DNA from: Nymphaea colorata
Taxonomy: Eukaryota; Streptophyta; Magnoliopsida; Nymphaeales; Nymphaeaceae
Assembly (NCBI RefSeq): GCF_008831285.2
Contig: NC_045148.1
Location: 7,879,001-7,943,000, forward strand
Length of the DNA: 64,000 bases
Direction of reading: 5' to 3'
Positions 1-12,698 of the stretch are shown here, piece by piece (the stretch's first letter is position 1; every line of letters starts with the position of its first letter). The notes under the pieces were generated by a model. It saw only the letters and a list, made by a program, of their open reading frames with translations. It was not told where the DNA came from and did no database searches. The translations under genes and the position numbers were made by a program.

Positions 1-1583
1 GATTTCAAAGCTTTGGCCATGTGCCCCCTAAGTTCATCATGTATAAAGAACATTTGGAAAAACGAAAAATAAAGGCAAATCTTTCCATACTTGTTTTTAC
101 ATTAACCACAAAATCATTACCTCAAGTCGACGATAAGCTTAATGCACAAGGTTTTAGAGATAGTGGTTAAACAAATGAATATAGAAGTGCAAGAGTGATT
201 AAATAGTGTCAATCAAAGTTTATCCATGATACCTTGAAACCAATAGATTTAGCTAGTGAATGCAAGTCAAACTATATTGTATTAAATCTTAAGCAAGCGT
301 TAATGGTGACGTAAATGGATCAGATCAACCTAATGATCAGTCTAAAGCTGAAGCAACTGAGTGGTAAGATGTTTTGAATTTCGTGGTCGTTGTCATGTTC
401 TGATGTGTTACTCCTTTGCACTAAACACAATATCAAGTTGACAGTACCTTCTTTATACTAGGCCTGAAACAAGCCAGAAAACCTTGAAACCTTGGAAGGA
501 TAAAGGTATGATCAACCTTGAAACCTTGGAAGGATAAAAGGTATGATCTTGAGTAGCTTTACAGATGCGGTGGTTTTTCCTAAATAAACTTTTTTTGAAA
601 ACTTCAAAATACAGTTTCACAAGCACTGCATCTGAATTTGAATTCGATATCTGATTGAGATTCAACAAAAAACCGATTCAATTAATGTTGATCTCAGATA
701 GACTGGATTCAAATTGAGTTTCAAAAATAGGATCTGATTCCAAATCTGATCCGCTTAAGTCAAATCTGAAAAATGGTGAATCCATAATAATGTGAACCAT
801 CTAACAATTTCATCATAGAACAGTAGCCTCTGCTAATTGGGGCCCTACAAATGTTTACAAGGCCATGAGAAGAATAAAAACAGATCTTATTCAAAATCTA
901 GGTGTTCCGTGTTTTAAGAGTACTTGGTAGCGGCACGAGCAAGATAAGGGCAGCACAACTGTACGAACATGCAACACTTAACTAAAGCTAGTTACGTGCC
1001 TCTTGCCATGTTTTCATGTGATCGAATGCGGCAAAGTTAGATATGGACACTGCTGTGAAACAGCCCATGTGAAGATGAACAGTATATTCCTGACAGCCAT
1101 AACCATGTTTGATGATCTAGACTCTAGAGAGATGGCTTGAGATAGAAGCATTGTTTCTTGTACTGCCAAAGATTTTCAGTGGAAGAACGATAGAAAAACC
1201 TGTACAGCAAGACCGTGGACAAACATGAAACCACCTGTAGAACATAATGCGTTCGTGTTTCTCTTGTTGAGATCTTGCTTTCCTTTATGTTAAAACAAAA
1301 GCGGCGTTGTTTTAATCTTAGACAGCGCAGCTTTGGCTCTTTCTTAACCCTCTTTCTTGTGTCTTCATGCACATAAAACACAAGACAACTGCTGATGACT
1401 AGGCTCACGAGGATTTGATGTATGAACAGGGGGCCTCTTTCTTTTACGTAACACCTCTCCCCCCCCTCTCTCTCTCACTTCTTTTCTTTAATTCTCTTTC
1501 CTTTTGATTCTTTTTTCTTTCCACAGCCATCTTTTCCATCTTAAGGTAAGTAGATCAGGAAACAAATTTGAAATTCATTCTGG
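1..1583. other. Intergenic, no gene seen
   Basis: I see no supported gene here. The open frames are short, AT-rich and match no family I recognise. The only ordered structure is a small tandem duplication at 481-549. Confidence 0.6.
481..549. repeat. 34-bp tandem duplication
   Basis: Two adjacent copies of a unit beginning ACCTTGAAACCTTGGAAGGA lie at 481-514 and 515-549. The second has one extra A. This looks like a local slippage duplication. Confidence 0.85.
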
Positions 1584-1585
1584 AC

Positions 1586-1661
<76 letters not shown>
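1584..1661. repeat. Compound (CT)n(TA)n microsatellite
   Basis: A CT tract runs directly into a TA tract of about 40 bases. It abuts the MITE that follows. The same CT-then-TA order recurs at 13,841 and 23,831, and with other dinucleotides between at 31,640. Confidence 0.95.
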
Positions 1662-1666
<5 letters not shown>

Positions 1667-2017
1667 GGTAAAACCAAACCACTTGGATAAGAGGCGAAAA
1701 CCATACCTATTAAAATTAATTATTAAAATAAATTTTTGCAATCTAACCTTATAGATAATGATTTGACGAGAAACAAATATTAAATTACTCTTTTCTTACT
1801 TAATAATGTTTTTTTAATTACCCAAAAATGAATCTGCTCTTATAACATCAAAATTTTGATGGTATAAAAATCAAATTATTTTTACAAAAATGATTGGACT
1901 TAAAACATGATTTTTATTAAATTAGTGTTTATAAACACATTGGAAGGTTGACATTTTGTTTAATGGACAGGTTTTTATGCCTTACCCAAGTGGTGTGGTA
2001 TCTACCAATCACTATAT
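1661..2017. mobile_element. MITE with ~40-bp imperfect TIRs, copy 1
   Basis: The left end (from about 1,664: ATTGGTAAAACCAAACCACT) and the reverse complement of the right end (ending near 2,010) share about 40 bases of imperfect inverted repeat, including ACCACTTGG and a following TAAG. The element has no coding capacity and is flanked by TA arrays on both sides. A second copy in the same orientation lies at about 60,885-61,245. Size, TIRs and TA flanks suggest a Tc1/mariner (Stowaway-like) or other small DNA element. TA arrays hide the target duplication, so the superfamily is uncertain. Confidence 0.65.
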
Positions 2018-2110
2018 GTATATATATCTCCAGCCAAGAGAGATCCTCTCCTACCAAGATCAGCTAATGCATCAGATGGCCTCCTTTTATATGTGTGACT
2101 CCATGTACTC

Positions 2111-2133
2111 ATTAGGGCTATGAGAGGTTGGAG

Positions 2134-2199
<66 letters not shown>

Positions 2200-2214
2200 C
2201 TCTCATAGCCCTAA

Positions 2215-2215
<1 letters not shown>
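2111..2215. repeat. Inverted repeat around a (TA)n core
   Basis: Bases 2,111-2,129 (ATTAGGGCTATGAGAGGTT) are the exact reverse complement of 2,197-2,215. The two 19-base arms enclose a TA-dinucleotide array of about 60 bases, and more TA repeat follows to about 2,250. The whole can fold into a hairpin. Confidence 0.9.
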
Positions 2216-2249
<34 letters not shown>

Positions 2250-2250
<1 letters not shown>

Positions 2251-4040
2251 GGTGGCTAAAATGACCAAAATACTATTGACAAAGAAATTTAAAAAAAGTT
2301 ATGCCCTTTTATAAAGACAAGAAATGAAAAGATTGAAAAAACCCATTTTTCAAAGACTAATTAAAATGGCTCTCATAGGATGAGCCGGCGGCTTGTGAGA
2401 GAGATCAAACACATGAATAATATACCCCACCCTCAACACCCACGTGTCGAACTCTTAATTTTGTGTAGCTCAACCCTCGATCAATTAACTTTCTTAGTTT
2501 ATATTGGTTGTTAGGTGCTATTTTAGAGTTAAAAATAGAATGACTGTGAACTCAACAAGCCCCAATGCAGCTTTGGACCCTGAGAGCAATGAAAGAAAGG
2601 AGGGCTTCAACCTCTCAGGATGGCAGTGAGGTCCGTCCCTTTCATCATCAACCACATTAGGCGTTAAATGCATTGGATTTAAAGCCTATTGTCTTCCTAT
2701 TTCTTAATTTTTATACCAGTCTGAAAGGTATTTAATGAGTTAATTTCTCGACATTAATAAATCAAGAGCTGATCATGTCCTTTCAAAAAACTTTAAGAGT
2801 TCTCCCCTTAAATTTTAATCTACATCAAGAAAATGGCTTTTCGAAATAGTCAGCCTGCACTTGTTATACAATTTTGACATTCTTAGCATGAAATCACCCT
2901 TTTAATCCCACAGAAAGTAAACTTGTACTTCTAAAAAAAAAATTCCTTTAATTTCCTATCGGTGTGAGTCGTGTGACAGATCTGTCGCAGATGGCCCTTT
3001 AATGCCAAAGCGGATCGTTTCATGTTCTTTAATTTTTCACTTTATCCTTAATATGAAGATTTTTAAGTTGAGAAAGAACACTTATATAGTAATATCTAAA
3101 TTATATATAAGTGCGTATAAAGTTTTTTGAAGACTGAGATGCCTGTTCATCTTTACAGGACATTTGATTGGCGTCCTCCAGCGCAAGAAACGGCTGCCTG
3201 CATGCATTCCTGGTGATACCCTCAAGTGGGTAGCGATCAAGAGACGTGAAGATCATGTCCCTCTTTTACTCGTCACTCCAAAATTGGTGGAAAGACAGAT
3301 CAAATCACCATGTTCTGCATCTCAACGCCTCATATGCTATTCATTTCTAAATATCTTTCAAATATTTTGAAAGCTTTCTTACTCGTAATTATTTGTATAT
3401 GATTTTTCATTTTATTTTTAAAGAAAGTACGCAATAATTCTTTGCTGATTCATTACCAATTCATCGATTGAAGCACTGAGTTGGCGGCCTAGCAGAACTG
3501 CAAATTCAATTTCTGAATTTTTCAACTCTTTCAATGTCTTCATATGCTGCAATTAGCCACAGGGGCATGCGACATCTCAGTATATTCCATGGTGACAAGA
3601 TGGCCAACTAATCATTCTCGATAACTGTTCACTGCTCGTGCATGTCAGGGAGGTACACAGAAGGGGTCCTATCGTTACCTCCAATCACTTTCTGCTTCCT
3701 TGCAAAGGAACTCGTTGTCCAGGCCATGTGCATTGGCGCAGGCCTTGCAAAGGAACTCGTTGTTTATCCCCTTCTTTTTTGCAGTCCCTTTTGTTGATCA
3801 ATTCCTGTTCTTATGCACAAATTTGAGAGTGACGATCTCAATTAAAGCACAAGGGCTAACAACGCCTGCTATTTGTCCAAAGAGAATTTGCAACAGTGGA
3901 ATAATTTTTGAAGTCATGCTTTATTCATGTGTCTAGTTTGAGTTTCCTGTGTTACCAATTCTCCAAAGCTGAAATTTCAGCCGTAACAGTACTGAAAAGA
4001 AACAATGTCAGTAACTAAAGTTCTTCTCCACCCCCCACCA
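2250..4040. other. Intergenic, no gene seen
   Basis: No coding region is supported. One 21-base motif beginning CCTTGCAAAGGAACTCGTTG occurs twice in direct orientation, at 3,698-3,718 and 3,743-3,763. The open frames over it (3,638-3,936) have no recognisable domain. Confidence 0.55.
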
Positions 4041-4243
4041 GGGCGGAGCCAGGATTTCGTTTATGGACGGGCCAAAAAATACAACTTCAAATTTGGGTAG
4101 GGCAAAAATGAATCTAAATAAAAAAATACATTGAACAACTAAATTATTTTTATTTTTTGAATGTAAATTTTTTTTTTTGAGCTACTTAGGGGCGGGCCAT
4201 GGCCTAGGCAGGCCCTCCCCTCCCTCCGCCCCTGCCCCCCACC
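4041..4243. mobile_element. GGAGCCA-type MITE-like repeat
   Basis: The left edge reads CAGGGCGGAGCCAGGATTTC and the right edge ends CTCCGCCCCTG, so the ends form a short imperfect inverted repeat. The interior is AT-rich and non-coding. Related pieces with GGAGCCA or TGGCTCC ends occur near 11,350, 14,520, 56,020 and 63,115. This looks like a dispersed non-autonomous DNA element. Confidence 0.6.
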
Positions 4244-5949
4244 GCCCCCAACAACAACTAGCACTACTATGTTGCCACTTCATTGAACTCATGCACTTTT
4301 TCTTTATTCCATTTCATTCTGCAATTCAATTATGCAAACTTCCTTAGTTACAGTTTGGATGATTCAAATGATTCTAGTTGGTGATAAACCCACTTAAAAA
4401 AAATGGGTTCCCAACAAAATTAGGCATTCTAAACATGAGCATTTAATATAGTAATTATAGATGGGTCCCAGGGAACCAGGAGGAAAACAAGATTGGGACT
4501 ATCAAATATTTCATAGGGTTGTCTTTCATGGGTGCAAGTGTAGATGTCTCTTATGAAATACTGCTATCAATCAATTAGAAGAAATGCACTATTGAAGAAG
4601 AAGAAATGCAAGATAAATCAAGAAAGCCTTAATGACTATAATCCACACCACAAGAAAAGAGTCACATAGTGATGCATACGGCAACTATGTCACAATTGGT
4701 TAGGATGTAATGCAGTTAATGCACATCACCTTATGTCACAAAAAACATTAATTCTATGGTATAAGTGGGGAGATAGTGCATTATTTTGTGTTTCAGAGTT
4801 CACCCACATCACGAAATGACCTTTAGCAAGAGTATCTCCTTTGCATCACAAGACACAATTTTTGGGGATTCGTAACTCCGGTGCTAATTGATCAGATCAT
4901 TTCTATTGTAACTAAGTAGGATTGGTAACAATTGTTCCTCCTTCAACGATATTTTCTGGTGGAGAGACGGTAGATCTATTAATATATTTAAGAGATCAAA
5001 GGAGAACATCATAGCTTCAATACGTGCTCACCAAATTAAGCAGATGATTGGTGAGCTCAGCTTAATAATTACAACCATGGCAATTGTATTCCGTTGAACT
5101 GCTTGACTCAAAAGTGATTCATAGTCCAGAAAGGCATGGTTGCAGTATATCAACACAACAATAGAAAGAGTGGTTTTTATGGCGATGCAATGAAGCAACA
5201 TGTACTTCAAGAGAATGCCCCAAAAAAAAGAAATAAAAAAAGAAGAAGATGAAGAAGAAGAGAGAGAGTGAGAGCATGTAATAACGCAATCAATACACCG
5301 CTTCAACACTGGCCATGTTAAAGTGCTTTCGAAAATAATTAACCACAGAGAAAGGAGTCAACATACAACATTTGTTTCGGTTCAGTAGGATGCCTACATC
5401 CACTTCATTCACTATCGTTTTCTCCAATGTAATAGGGAAAGGAAAGTCTACTATATTTATAATCGGACCATGTCGATTCACTTTTAGAACAAACGTTACA
5501 AGTTCTTGATGTATATCTTTTTTCTTGCAGCAGCATTTGAAACATCTACTTTCTTGTAATTCTTGAGCAGAAATATGTATGTAGCACGACAAAGAGAAAC
5601 TTCCAGTTCTTTTAGGTAGGCCCAGAAGGGACTGTAAAAACACGGAATCCCTTTGCAAATGATACTAGATCTGATGTATATGTTTGGTGTAAGAATGACA
5701 GTCTGGGTTGACAGCAAGGGAAGTCCCTCCAACATTATTGCACCACAAAGTGGGCTTATAGTTTTTCTGCATTCCATGTTCTTTGAAAGCATTTTCAGCC
5801 ATAATAGTTCTGCCATGACTCCTACAAGGGTTTTGTACTGATCTACTTCAGTGGATCATCCGGCGACCATTGGTTGTTTGGTTGGAGGCACAAGATTTAG
5901 AGCTTGTGTTAAGATGCATCAAGTACTTGCATGTTGATCATGAATCATC
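4244..5949. other. Intergenic, no gene recognised
   Basis: Overlapping open frames at 5,290-5,841 on both strands are the longest here but show no motif I can place. They may be decayed upstream parts of the copia scrap that follows. Confidence 0.4.
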
Positions 5950-6153
5950 TTGCAACTTACTCAATTGACATCTAAAAAGGCCGACAGCTGCAAATTACTT
6001 GATTTTCAAGCTGGCAGATTGTTCATTAGCCGGCATGTGGCCTTCAGTGAAAAAGAATTTCCCCTTCATGAGCTTGAGCCAGACAAAAACTCTGCGCCCG
6101 CCTCTCCTCCATTGACAGGTGACCATATATCTATAAAGAGATTTAGAGAGTAG
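5950..6153 (+). mobile_element. Ty1/copia fossil, fragment
   Basis: The translation contains CKLLDFQAGRLFISRHVAFS, which matches the conserved segment at the C-terminal side of copia-type integrase. Only this piece is recognisable. No LTR or other pol domain is evident beside it, so it is a small, old, broken fragment. Confidence 0.7.
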
Positions 6154-6983
6154 CCATCCTTGAAAGTAGGTCAACATAACCAAATCACATAACATAATGT
6201 GTCACATCTGTCCATATTGTCGACCCTTCTCATGCATATTATAGTTCCTAGTGCATCAAGAAAATCCATAAAAATCTCAGAGAAGGTTAAAAGTTATTCA
6301 TGGAGGTTCTAAATTTAAAAACTCTTTCTCTCTCCCAAGATAGGGGTATCGCCCAATCATTATAGTGGACGACAACACTGGAAAGCTAACATATGTGAAC
6401 GTGGGGTGGAAATAGGAATGCAATCATTTCATTATTGGACTGCGGATTATATGGGCACTTTTCCTTTAGAAGGGAATTATAATGACAAAAGAAACAAGAG
6501 AAACACATCTGAATTTGCCTCAATATAGGACATAGATGATGCTAATAATAGAAACTTAGCCAACAATTGAAGTTGAGGAAATGTTTTTTTGCCCACTTGC
6601 CCATTATTCACCCTGTCTTTTGGAGCTTGAGAAGGAATGAGGTAAAGATAGGAAAGATTCATCAATTGGTTGTCGCTTGGAATGTAGGTTGGGCGGATTT
6701 TTGGTTGGTCTGATCAGCCTGCACACACACACACACATGCACACGCGCAGGCGCACTAAGGCAAGGACACACTGTAAGATGTGTGCATGGTGAGCACACA
6801 TGTGAAGTATCTTTTGGAGATCATTCGAATGACGGAGTCACTTTCCACAGTAGTGATCTATCGTGGGGCCTCCTTCAAGTCGGAAATGTCGCACGCCGTG
6901 ATTCTAGTCGCCTCAATGCCTCTGCCTTAAGTTATCCCATCTTCTTTCTCCAATTTTCGTAATTCCTTTGATATTCTTTGCAC

Positions 6984-6987
<4 letters not shown>
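6154..6987. other. Intergenic, upstream of GARP gene
   Basis: There is no coding signal. A short CA-rich tract lies at 6,721-6,747. The region probably includes the distal promoter of the transcription factor gene that follows. Confidence 0.4.
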
Positions 6988-7024
<37 letters not shown>

Positions 7025-7107
7025 ATTCTCCTGCATTTCCTGTCGCTATCGTTCATTCTAATTCAGAATATTGACACCAAAAGAGAGAGAGAGAGAGAAA
7101 GAGAGAG
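6988..7107 (+). promoter_or_regulatory. Proximal promoter / 5' UTR of GARP gene
   Basis: A (GT)n(TA)n microsatellite at about 6,985-7,022 is followed by a GA-rich stretch (7,083-7,107) directly before the ATG. GA-rich leaders are typical of plant regulatory genes and are bound by BPC/GAGA factors. That regulation is inferred from the family, not shown here. Confidence 0.4.
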
Positions 7108-9772
7108 ATGACGATAAAAGGACTGGATGGTGGTGCACCAAAAGGTGAATTAAGAGAGACGGGAGAAGGAAAAGGAGATCAGCAGGCCGGAAAACCAGCA
7201 AGGGGCGAGGAGTTGGCGGAGGGGGAGGAGAGCACGGAGACGGACATGAATTACAGGAAGATGGAAGAAAAGAGAGCATCGTTCTGTGTGATGCCTACGA
7301 GGCATTACACACGGTCCCTGCTGCCTAGGCTTCGATGGACTCGAGCTCTCCACCTTCAGTTCCTACGTGCTGTTTCAAGACTCGGCGGTCAAGAGAGTAA
7401 GGCGTTGCATTCTTATTTGTATATTCTTTATGATCTCTTGCCACTCATTCTGACCTTTATCTGATGTAAGATGGCCATCTTGGTGGCTTAAGAATTTGAT
7501 AGTTCCATAGTTAACGCGTTGTACGCACACGTAGGTGCCACGCCAAAGTCGATTCTGCAAGCCATGAATGTGAGAGGACTGCGTATCAGCCATGTAAAAA
7601 GTCATTTGCAGGTGAAACTTTGATCAAGAATTGAATTATTTACCTTTTTTCAGTCTGTAGAATCAATCGTTTTCGTTGTTCTCTTCTCTCTCCCTCATTG
7701 CGATGCAGATGTATCGGAACAAGATAGCAAGTGACATTGAACAAGGTACTCTCATGGCGCTTAATCTTCCTTCACAAAACAATTAATTACCTGCACGTAA
7801 CACTTGATAATGATAAGTGATCGACTGCAGTTTTCTAGATGCATAGCAAACAAAGCAACACATATTAGATATGGTGGAATATTTCCAGCAAATGTTAGAT
7901 ATACTGACGCAAAACGTCACAGATTGCATTCACCATCGCAATTCGAACGTGCTGTACACCTTCGACCTGTTGCAGTTTCGCCCTGCACTTGCTTGAGAAT
8001 CATCTCTTTGGCTTGCTCTTTTCAACAAAAACAAAACTTACAGAAGTGATCTTTGTATTAATGTGAACGCTTTAGAAGCCACGCTTTTTCTTTGTGCTTA
8101 TAGGATCTCATCAAGGTTTAAAAGACAACGGCCTGAATCATTTTTGACTAAAAATTCCTACCTTTAAGTTACAAAAAATGGCCTACATAGTAAATTTACT
8201 TTCATATAAAGTTACTCAGAAAAGTAAGGGCTGGTCAAACCAGCTTAAAATTGAGGATGTTCCTGCTTATTTCTCACAGACATATATGAAGTAGGCAAAG
8301 GGAAAGCTCATACTGGAAAGCAAACGACCACAGGTTTAATATTGGATCAACAAGTGCAGTTTATGCAAAGGAAGGAGCACTATCCAAAGGGGGCTGCCTT
8401 GCAGTATCCTTTGATGGTTCGAAGAGGCAGCAACCACAGCAACAACTATAACTTTTTCAACCTCGATCACTATGTCCTTCCGCCTTCTCACGGCCCTGTT
8501 CTTCCACCTAGGTAAAATATAATGTAGTATTCTGCCTATTACATTTATCCTTCTGTTATTTGTTAAACTATTTAACACAACTATTTGTGTGTGTGTAGTG
8601 GTGGGCCATTTCAGGGAAATGCTGGAAGTTATTTTACGTATGGAACATCTGGTGGGGGCCCGACGGGCAATTTCCCTGCCCACAATCACCCCAACAGTCC
8701 CGAACCAAGGCTGGTATCTTTTGGGAGCTCAGAACTGCAGAAGCGAAGGCATACAATTGAACCAGAAGAAGAAGAAGAAGAGGAAGAGGAAGGAGGAGGA
8801 GGAGGACGTGCTGTTACAGAGGTTACTATCCCATGGGTTAACCTGTCTTGTAATAGAAGCAACGGTGGTTCATCCCGTGTAGAATTGGAGCTCATCCCTC
8901 TGCGTCCATCAAGTGACTGTAAGGTGCCCATTTTAGAGACAACAGAAATCACGTAGGAAACATATATTATAGATTTCTTTTTTTGTTTTCTTCGGATGAT
9001 CTCAGGGAAATGCTGCCACGTAAGGTATATAATGTGAAAAGTATGAAGAAAACTTTGGATTGAATTTGAGATGGGCAAGGGACAGCTCTACTGTGTAGTT
9101 TATGCAAAAGACAAGGTCCCAGTACTACACATTTCTATTGGCATGGAATGACGGAAGTTTAAAATATTGCAACACAATATATATATATATATATAACGGT
9201 TATTTTGGTATAGACTCTATAGACGTGCTATTTCTCGGCATTAATTTATATTTATAAGTTTTATTTTCACAAAGTTCATTCCCTATAACGTCCATGATAT
9301 GGCCATTACCTCAAAATTTCTTTGCTGCTACGCCTAATTATGTATGAATAAATAAAAATAAAAAAAATATTTTCGAGCATAACATAGTTTGTCAAGTAGG
9401 TAAACATATAAAAGGCATGTCATTTGTTCGATACCTTAAGGTACTATTTTCTTGAACTGTAAAAGATGGGATCGCAAGTGGGTCTCGTACCCAAAAGACA
9501 GGAAATATGAAGATCCTTAGTGATGGTTTGTTAATAATCTCATGCTCGCCTAAAGTGTCCCACATTTTTCATCGCATCGAATATTGTGAATACAGTAATG
9601 CTACTTTTTCTAGCTTTATTTCCTTTTTGCAAATTATTTGCAGGTAAATCAAGGCAAAGGAATGCCAACACCATTCCTTTGGCTGGAGCTGGGTCTGCAG
9701 TCGGGTGTTCCTTCCCCTTTCAAGCCAGTGGATGCTGAAAGTAGTGGAAGGATATTCTTACCGGAGGAATAG
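7108..9772 (+). CDS. GARP/G2-like Myb-domain transcription factor
   Basis: This encodes a nuclear DNA-binding protein of the GARP family, close to the At2g38300/At2g40260 type. Proposed exons are 7108-7396, 7535-7611, 7709-7745, 8280-8511, 8599-8923 and 9644-9772. All splice phases agree and give about 362 residues. The single Myb-like domain spans residues 74-127, from LRWTRALHLQFLRAVSRLGG through SATPKSILQAMNVRG to HVKSHLQMYRNK. The start codon is the first ATG after a GA-rich leader. A run of nine Glu residues followed by Gly lies in exon 5. The last exon carries LELGL, a perfect LxLxL (EAR) repression motif, and exon 5 has a related LELIPL. The exon 5 donor (AAG followed by gtgccc) is weak. 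Without that splice, exon 5 runs to a stop at 8,954-8,956. A repressor role is inferred from the EAR motif. Confidence 0.9.
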
Positions 9773-10021
9773 AGAATCTACTTCCCCTGTTTGTTCACTG
9801 CAAGTTGAAAACTCACAGGCATCTGACGGAGAAGAAAGTGGTGCAGGTGAGGCTAGTTTTTTCATGATGGCGAGGAAGGCTAGAATTTGGAGCTGAGCAT
9901 TTATATCAGGTGTATCTCCTGCAAACTTGAGACAATGCATTGTTTTGTAGAACTTGGACTTGCATGCATCAGCAATACCAGTAAAGGTTAATGAGGTCTT
10001 AATTTGTCTTCTTAAGAAATG

Positions 10022-10052
<31 letters not shown>

Positions 10053-11195
10053 GGGCAAATCTACGTCTGAACCCTCTTGGAAGCAATGGTACAACGTAAG
10101 GTCGACGGCACGTGAAATTCTTAATGGTGACATTCACAGCCCGCTTGACAGTGACAACCGTTTTGATTTTTTTTTTTTACTGTAGATCCACGTAAGGTAC
10201 TTTCACTTCTATTTCCATTTGGACCTTTAGAAGAAAAGTTCTTAACCTTTATTGGTCCTGTCGTTTGTGTTTTCTTGCCGCTTCATGGGATCAAGCAAAA
10301 AGTTAATCTTTTGTTTGGCTCCTTGTTTACTTAAAGGAAAGGCTAATAAGGTATACTCTTCAACTCAGGCGTCTACCATTTAACACATTAACCTCTTGTG
10401 TGTGAGCCTGGCGCTTTACTATTCAGTTGTGTTTTATATATATATATATATATGCTTTTTTGAGACTTTTCATGTTGACATTAAGAAAGGCTTTTTAAAA
10501 CTTACTAATTATGTGTTAATTTCTGTTTTATAAATGGAACTTTGTTTGCAATTTTGAAGCGTTTCCTAAGCATAAACAAGTCTTTTTTTTCAAAAAAAAA
10601 AATGTCACATTGTGTCTATAAACACAAGAAAAGTGTTGAGTGGTCGAACGGGACAAAATCAAAAGGCCTAAGCAAAGACAAGTTGTCATTGGGTCAACCA
10701 CCAAATTGACATTGTCTTGTGTTAAGGAAGCCGAAGACATGAACAGAAACGAAACGCTCTCTCTCTCTCTTTTCCTGTAGTTGCGTGCTTTAAATTTGGG
10801 TACTACGTTCAAGTTGAAGCAGGCGATGATTTCACCCCATCGCAGTTTGGAACCTGAATGAAGGGGAAGAAAGGAGCTTCAGACATCGTTATTGTACATC
10901 ATACAAATAACGTAATATTCCCTTGAGCACGGCAATTCCAAACCCAAAACCCAACCGTGTTAAATGAAATGAAGTCCCACAAAGAATAGTAGAATGAAAT
11001 TAGTACAAAATTCTCTGTTTAGTGATTCTCTATGTTGCGTGTCAAGCACATGTAAGTTGCTTTAGTGCAGAATTCCGGAATGCCTACTAACGTCTTAGGA
11101 GCATGAGGGACCCACCAGTCTATATAACATTATTCATTTATTTAGCAGGTATATATTGATTTATTTGTTTAGTTTTGCATTTTTCTTAAAAAAAA
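9773..11195. other. Intergenic, 3' of GARP gene
   Basis: This probably contains the 3' UTR of the transcription factor gene. CT repeats lie at 10,028-10,052 and a short TA run near 10,436-10,454. No further coding region is supported. Confidence 0.5.
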
Positions 11196-11880
11196 ATTGG
11201 GTGGTCGAGCCGAGCTCGGCCAGCTCGAACTAGGGTTGAGTGATTAGAGCTCAACTTGAGCTCAAGCTCAATTTTTTGTTTCGAGTGGAGCCTAAGATTG
11301 CTCCAACTCGACTCGACTCGGCTAGGCTCAAACTTAAATCTAGGTTGAGCTTAGCCAGAGGTGGAGCCAAGGTAGGGCTCGCATGGGCCCTGATCCACCT
11401 CAATTTTTTTTTAAATTTTAACTGTAAATTTAGAAAATTTCACTTGTTTTATATAAAATTCTGAAAAATGATATTTTGATCCTAGTTAAAATTTATAAAC
11501 TTTAATTTGATTCTCCTCGTAAAAAAATTCTGATTCTTCTGCCCCTTAACTTTGCCAATCAATTTTATAAAAAAAGTATCATTTTTAGTTTGTCCAAACA
11601 ACAAGTGTCAAGTATGAACCTATCCCTTACTAGAGAAAAGGCCAGCCCAATGAATCTAGTGTTTTTGTATGTGTGTGTGTGAGAGAGAGAGTACACTGAA
11701 ATGCCTTTTATCAATTCAAGCTCCACGAGTTTAATCGAGATTAACGGAGGCAAGCCTAACTACCTCAGGCACAGCGCTCATTTTCTTAAACAAGTTCATT
11801 TTTTAAACTCGAATTCAACTTGTTTATAAATGAGTTGAGTCTAAAAGCAAGTTCGGGTCTCAGCTTGTTGAACATCCTTA
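11196..11880. repeat. AGCTCGA-rich repeat split by a GGAGCCA-type insert
   Basis: Bases 11,200-11,345 and 11,710-11,880 are dense in GAGCTC, CTCGAC and TTGAGC words, the signature of a dispersed plant repeat also present at 13,450, 14,700 and 55,060. Between them, from about 11,355, lies a GGTGGAGCCAAGG start and an AT-rich body ending in TGCCCC, which resembles the element at 4,041. The likeliest reading is one repeat inserted in another. Confidence 0.5.
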
Positions 11881-12698
11881 GGGGAGAGTGCTATGGTGGT
11901 TAACTTGAAAATTTTTGAGGACATGACCAAAATGTAGGCTAGATGACTACATCACCACTCGGGTGGAGAGTACCATATAGATTCTAATTAAACGACGATC
12001 TTGCACAAGAAGGATTATAGTTGCATGAATCGACCAAGTACCAATTGCTAGACTTGACCATACAAAGCCATGCTTAAGATGATCTAGTTATTGTATATAT
12101 TATAGGCTCTTTCACTTTGAGTGCATCATACGATTCAAAATTTAGATGGCAATGAAAGGGATGGAGGCCTAACCTCTAACAGGGGCGATTAGGAACTGCC
12201 CAAGCAGCCGAGGCTTTCCCCCATGGTCTAGTGCCAAGGATTGAAATGGGTACGGAGGGACATTTTCCTTTATCGTAACTTTTATCTATTGAAAGAAAGG
12301 TATTCATTTGTCTCCCATAAGGTTGGTGCAACTATAGGTGTGCAGAGGTTGGTAGGTGGCTAGTTTTTGATTAAAATCTTTGAGGTGTCAATTCTCTATA
12401 CTGCAAATGAGGAGCCACCTGACACACAAGTTAAAGCATAACGGGAGCAACCTTATACCCTAAGAAAACAAGGGCTGGGTAGAAACTTCGGCTCTCATAT
12501 ATGATGAAATATTCTTTATAGTCACCCAAAAGGTATTCAATACATTTTTTCCACTTTGCCTCTAGGGTCCCTTTTTTTTTGGATTCAATATAATGGTTTG
12601 TTGGATTGAGTTTTTTGAAAAAAACTTTTTTTTTTTGGGTTGAGGGGAGCTTCATTTATTCCAATTAAGGAACAATGTAAGCAAAAGTCCCTGTCAAG
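11881..12698. other. Intergenic, no gene seen
   Basis: The open frame on the minus strand at 12,431-12,655 is low-complexity and lysine-rich and is not convincing. Nothing else is ordered. Confidence 0.5.

Noticed and set aside
1124-1408. 94-codon minus-strand frame
   Set aside because: Low similarity to anything I know and no supporting exon or promoter context.
5290-5841. 122- and 106-codon overlapping minus-strand frames
   Set aside because: No recognisable domain and mutually overlapping frames. Possibly decayed element sequence.
8686-9078. 130-codon minus-strand frame over GARP exon 5
   Set aside because: It is antisense to a coding exon and dominated by poly-Ser/Pro from the reverse of the Glu/Gly run.
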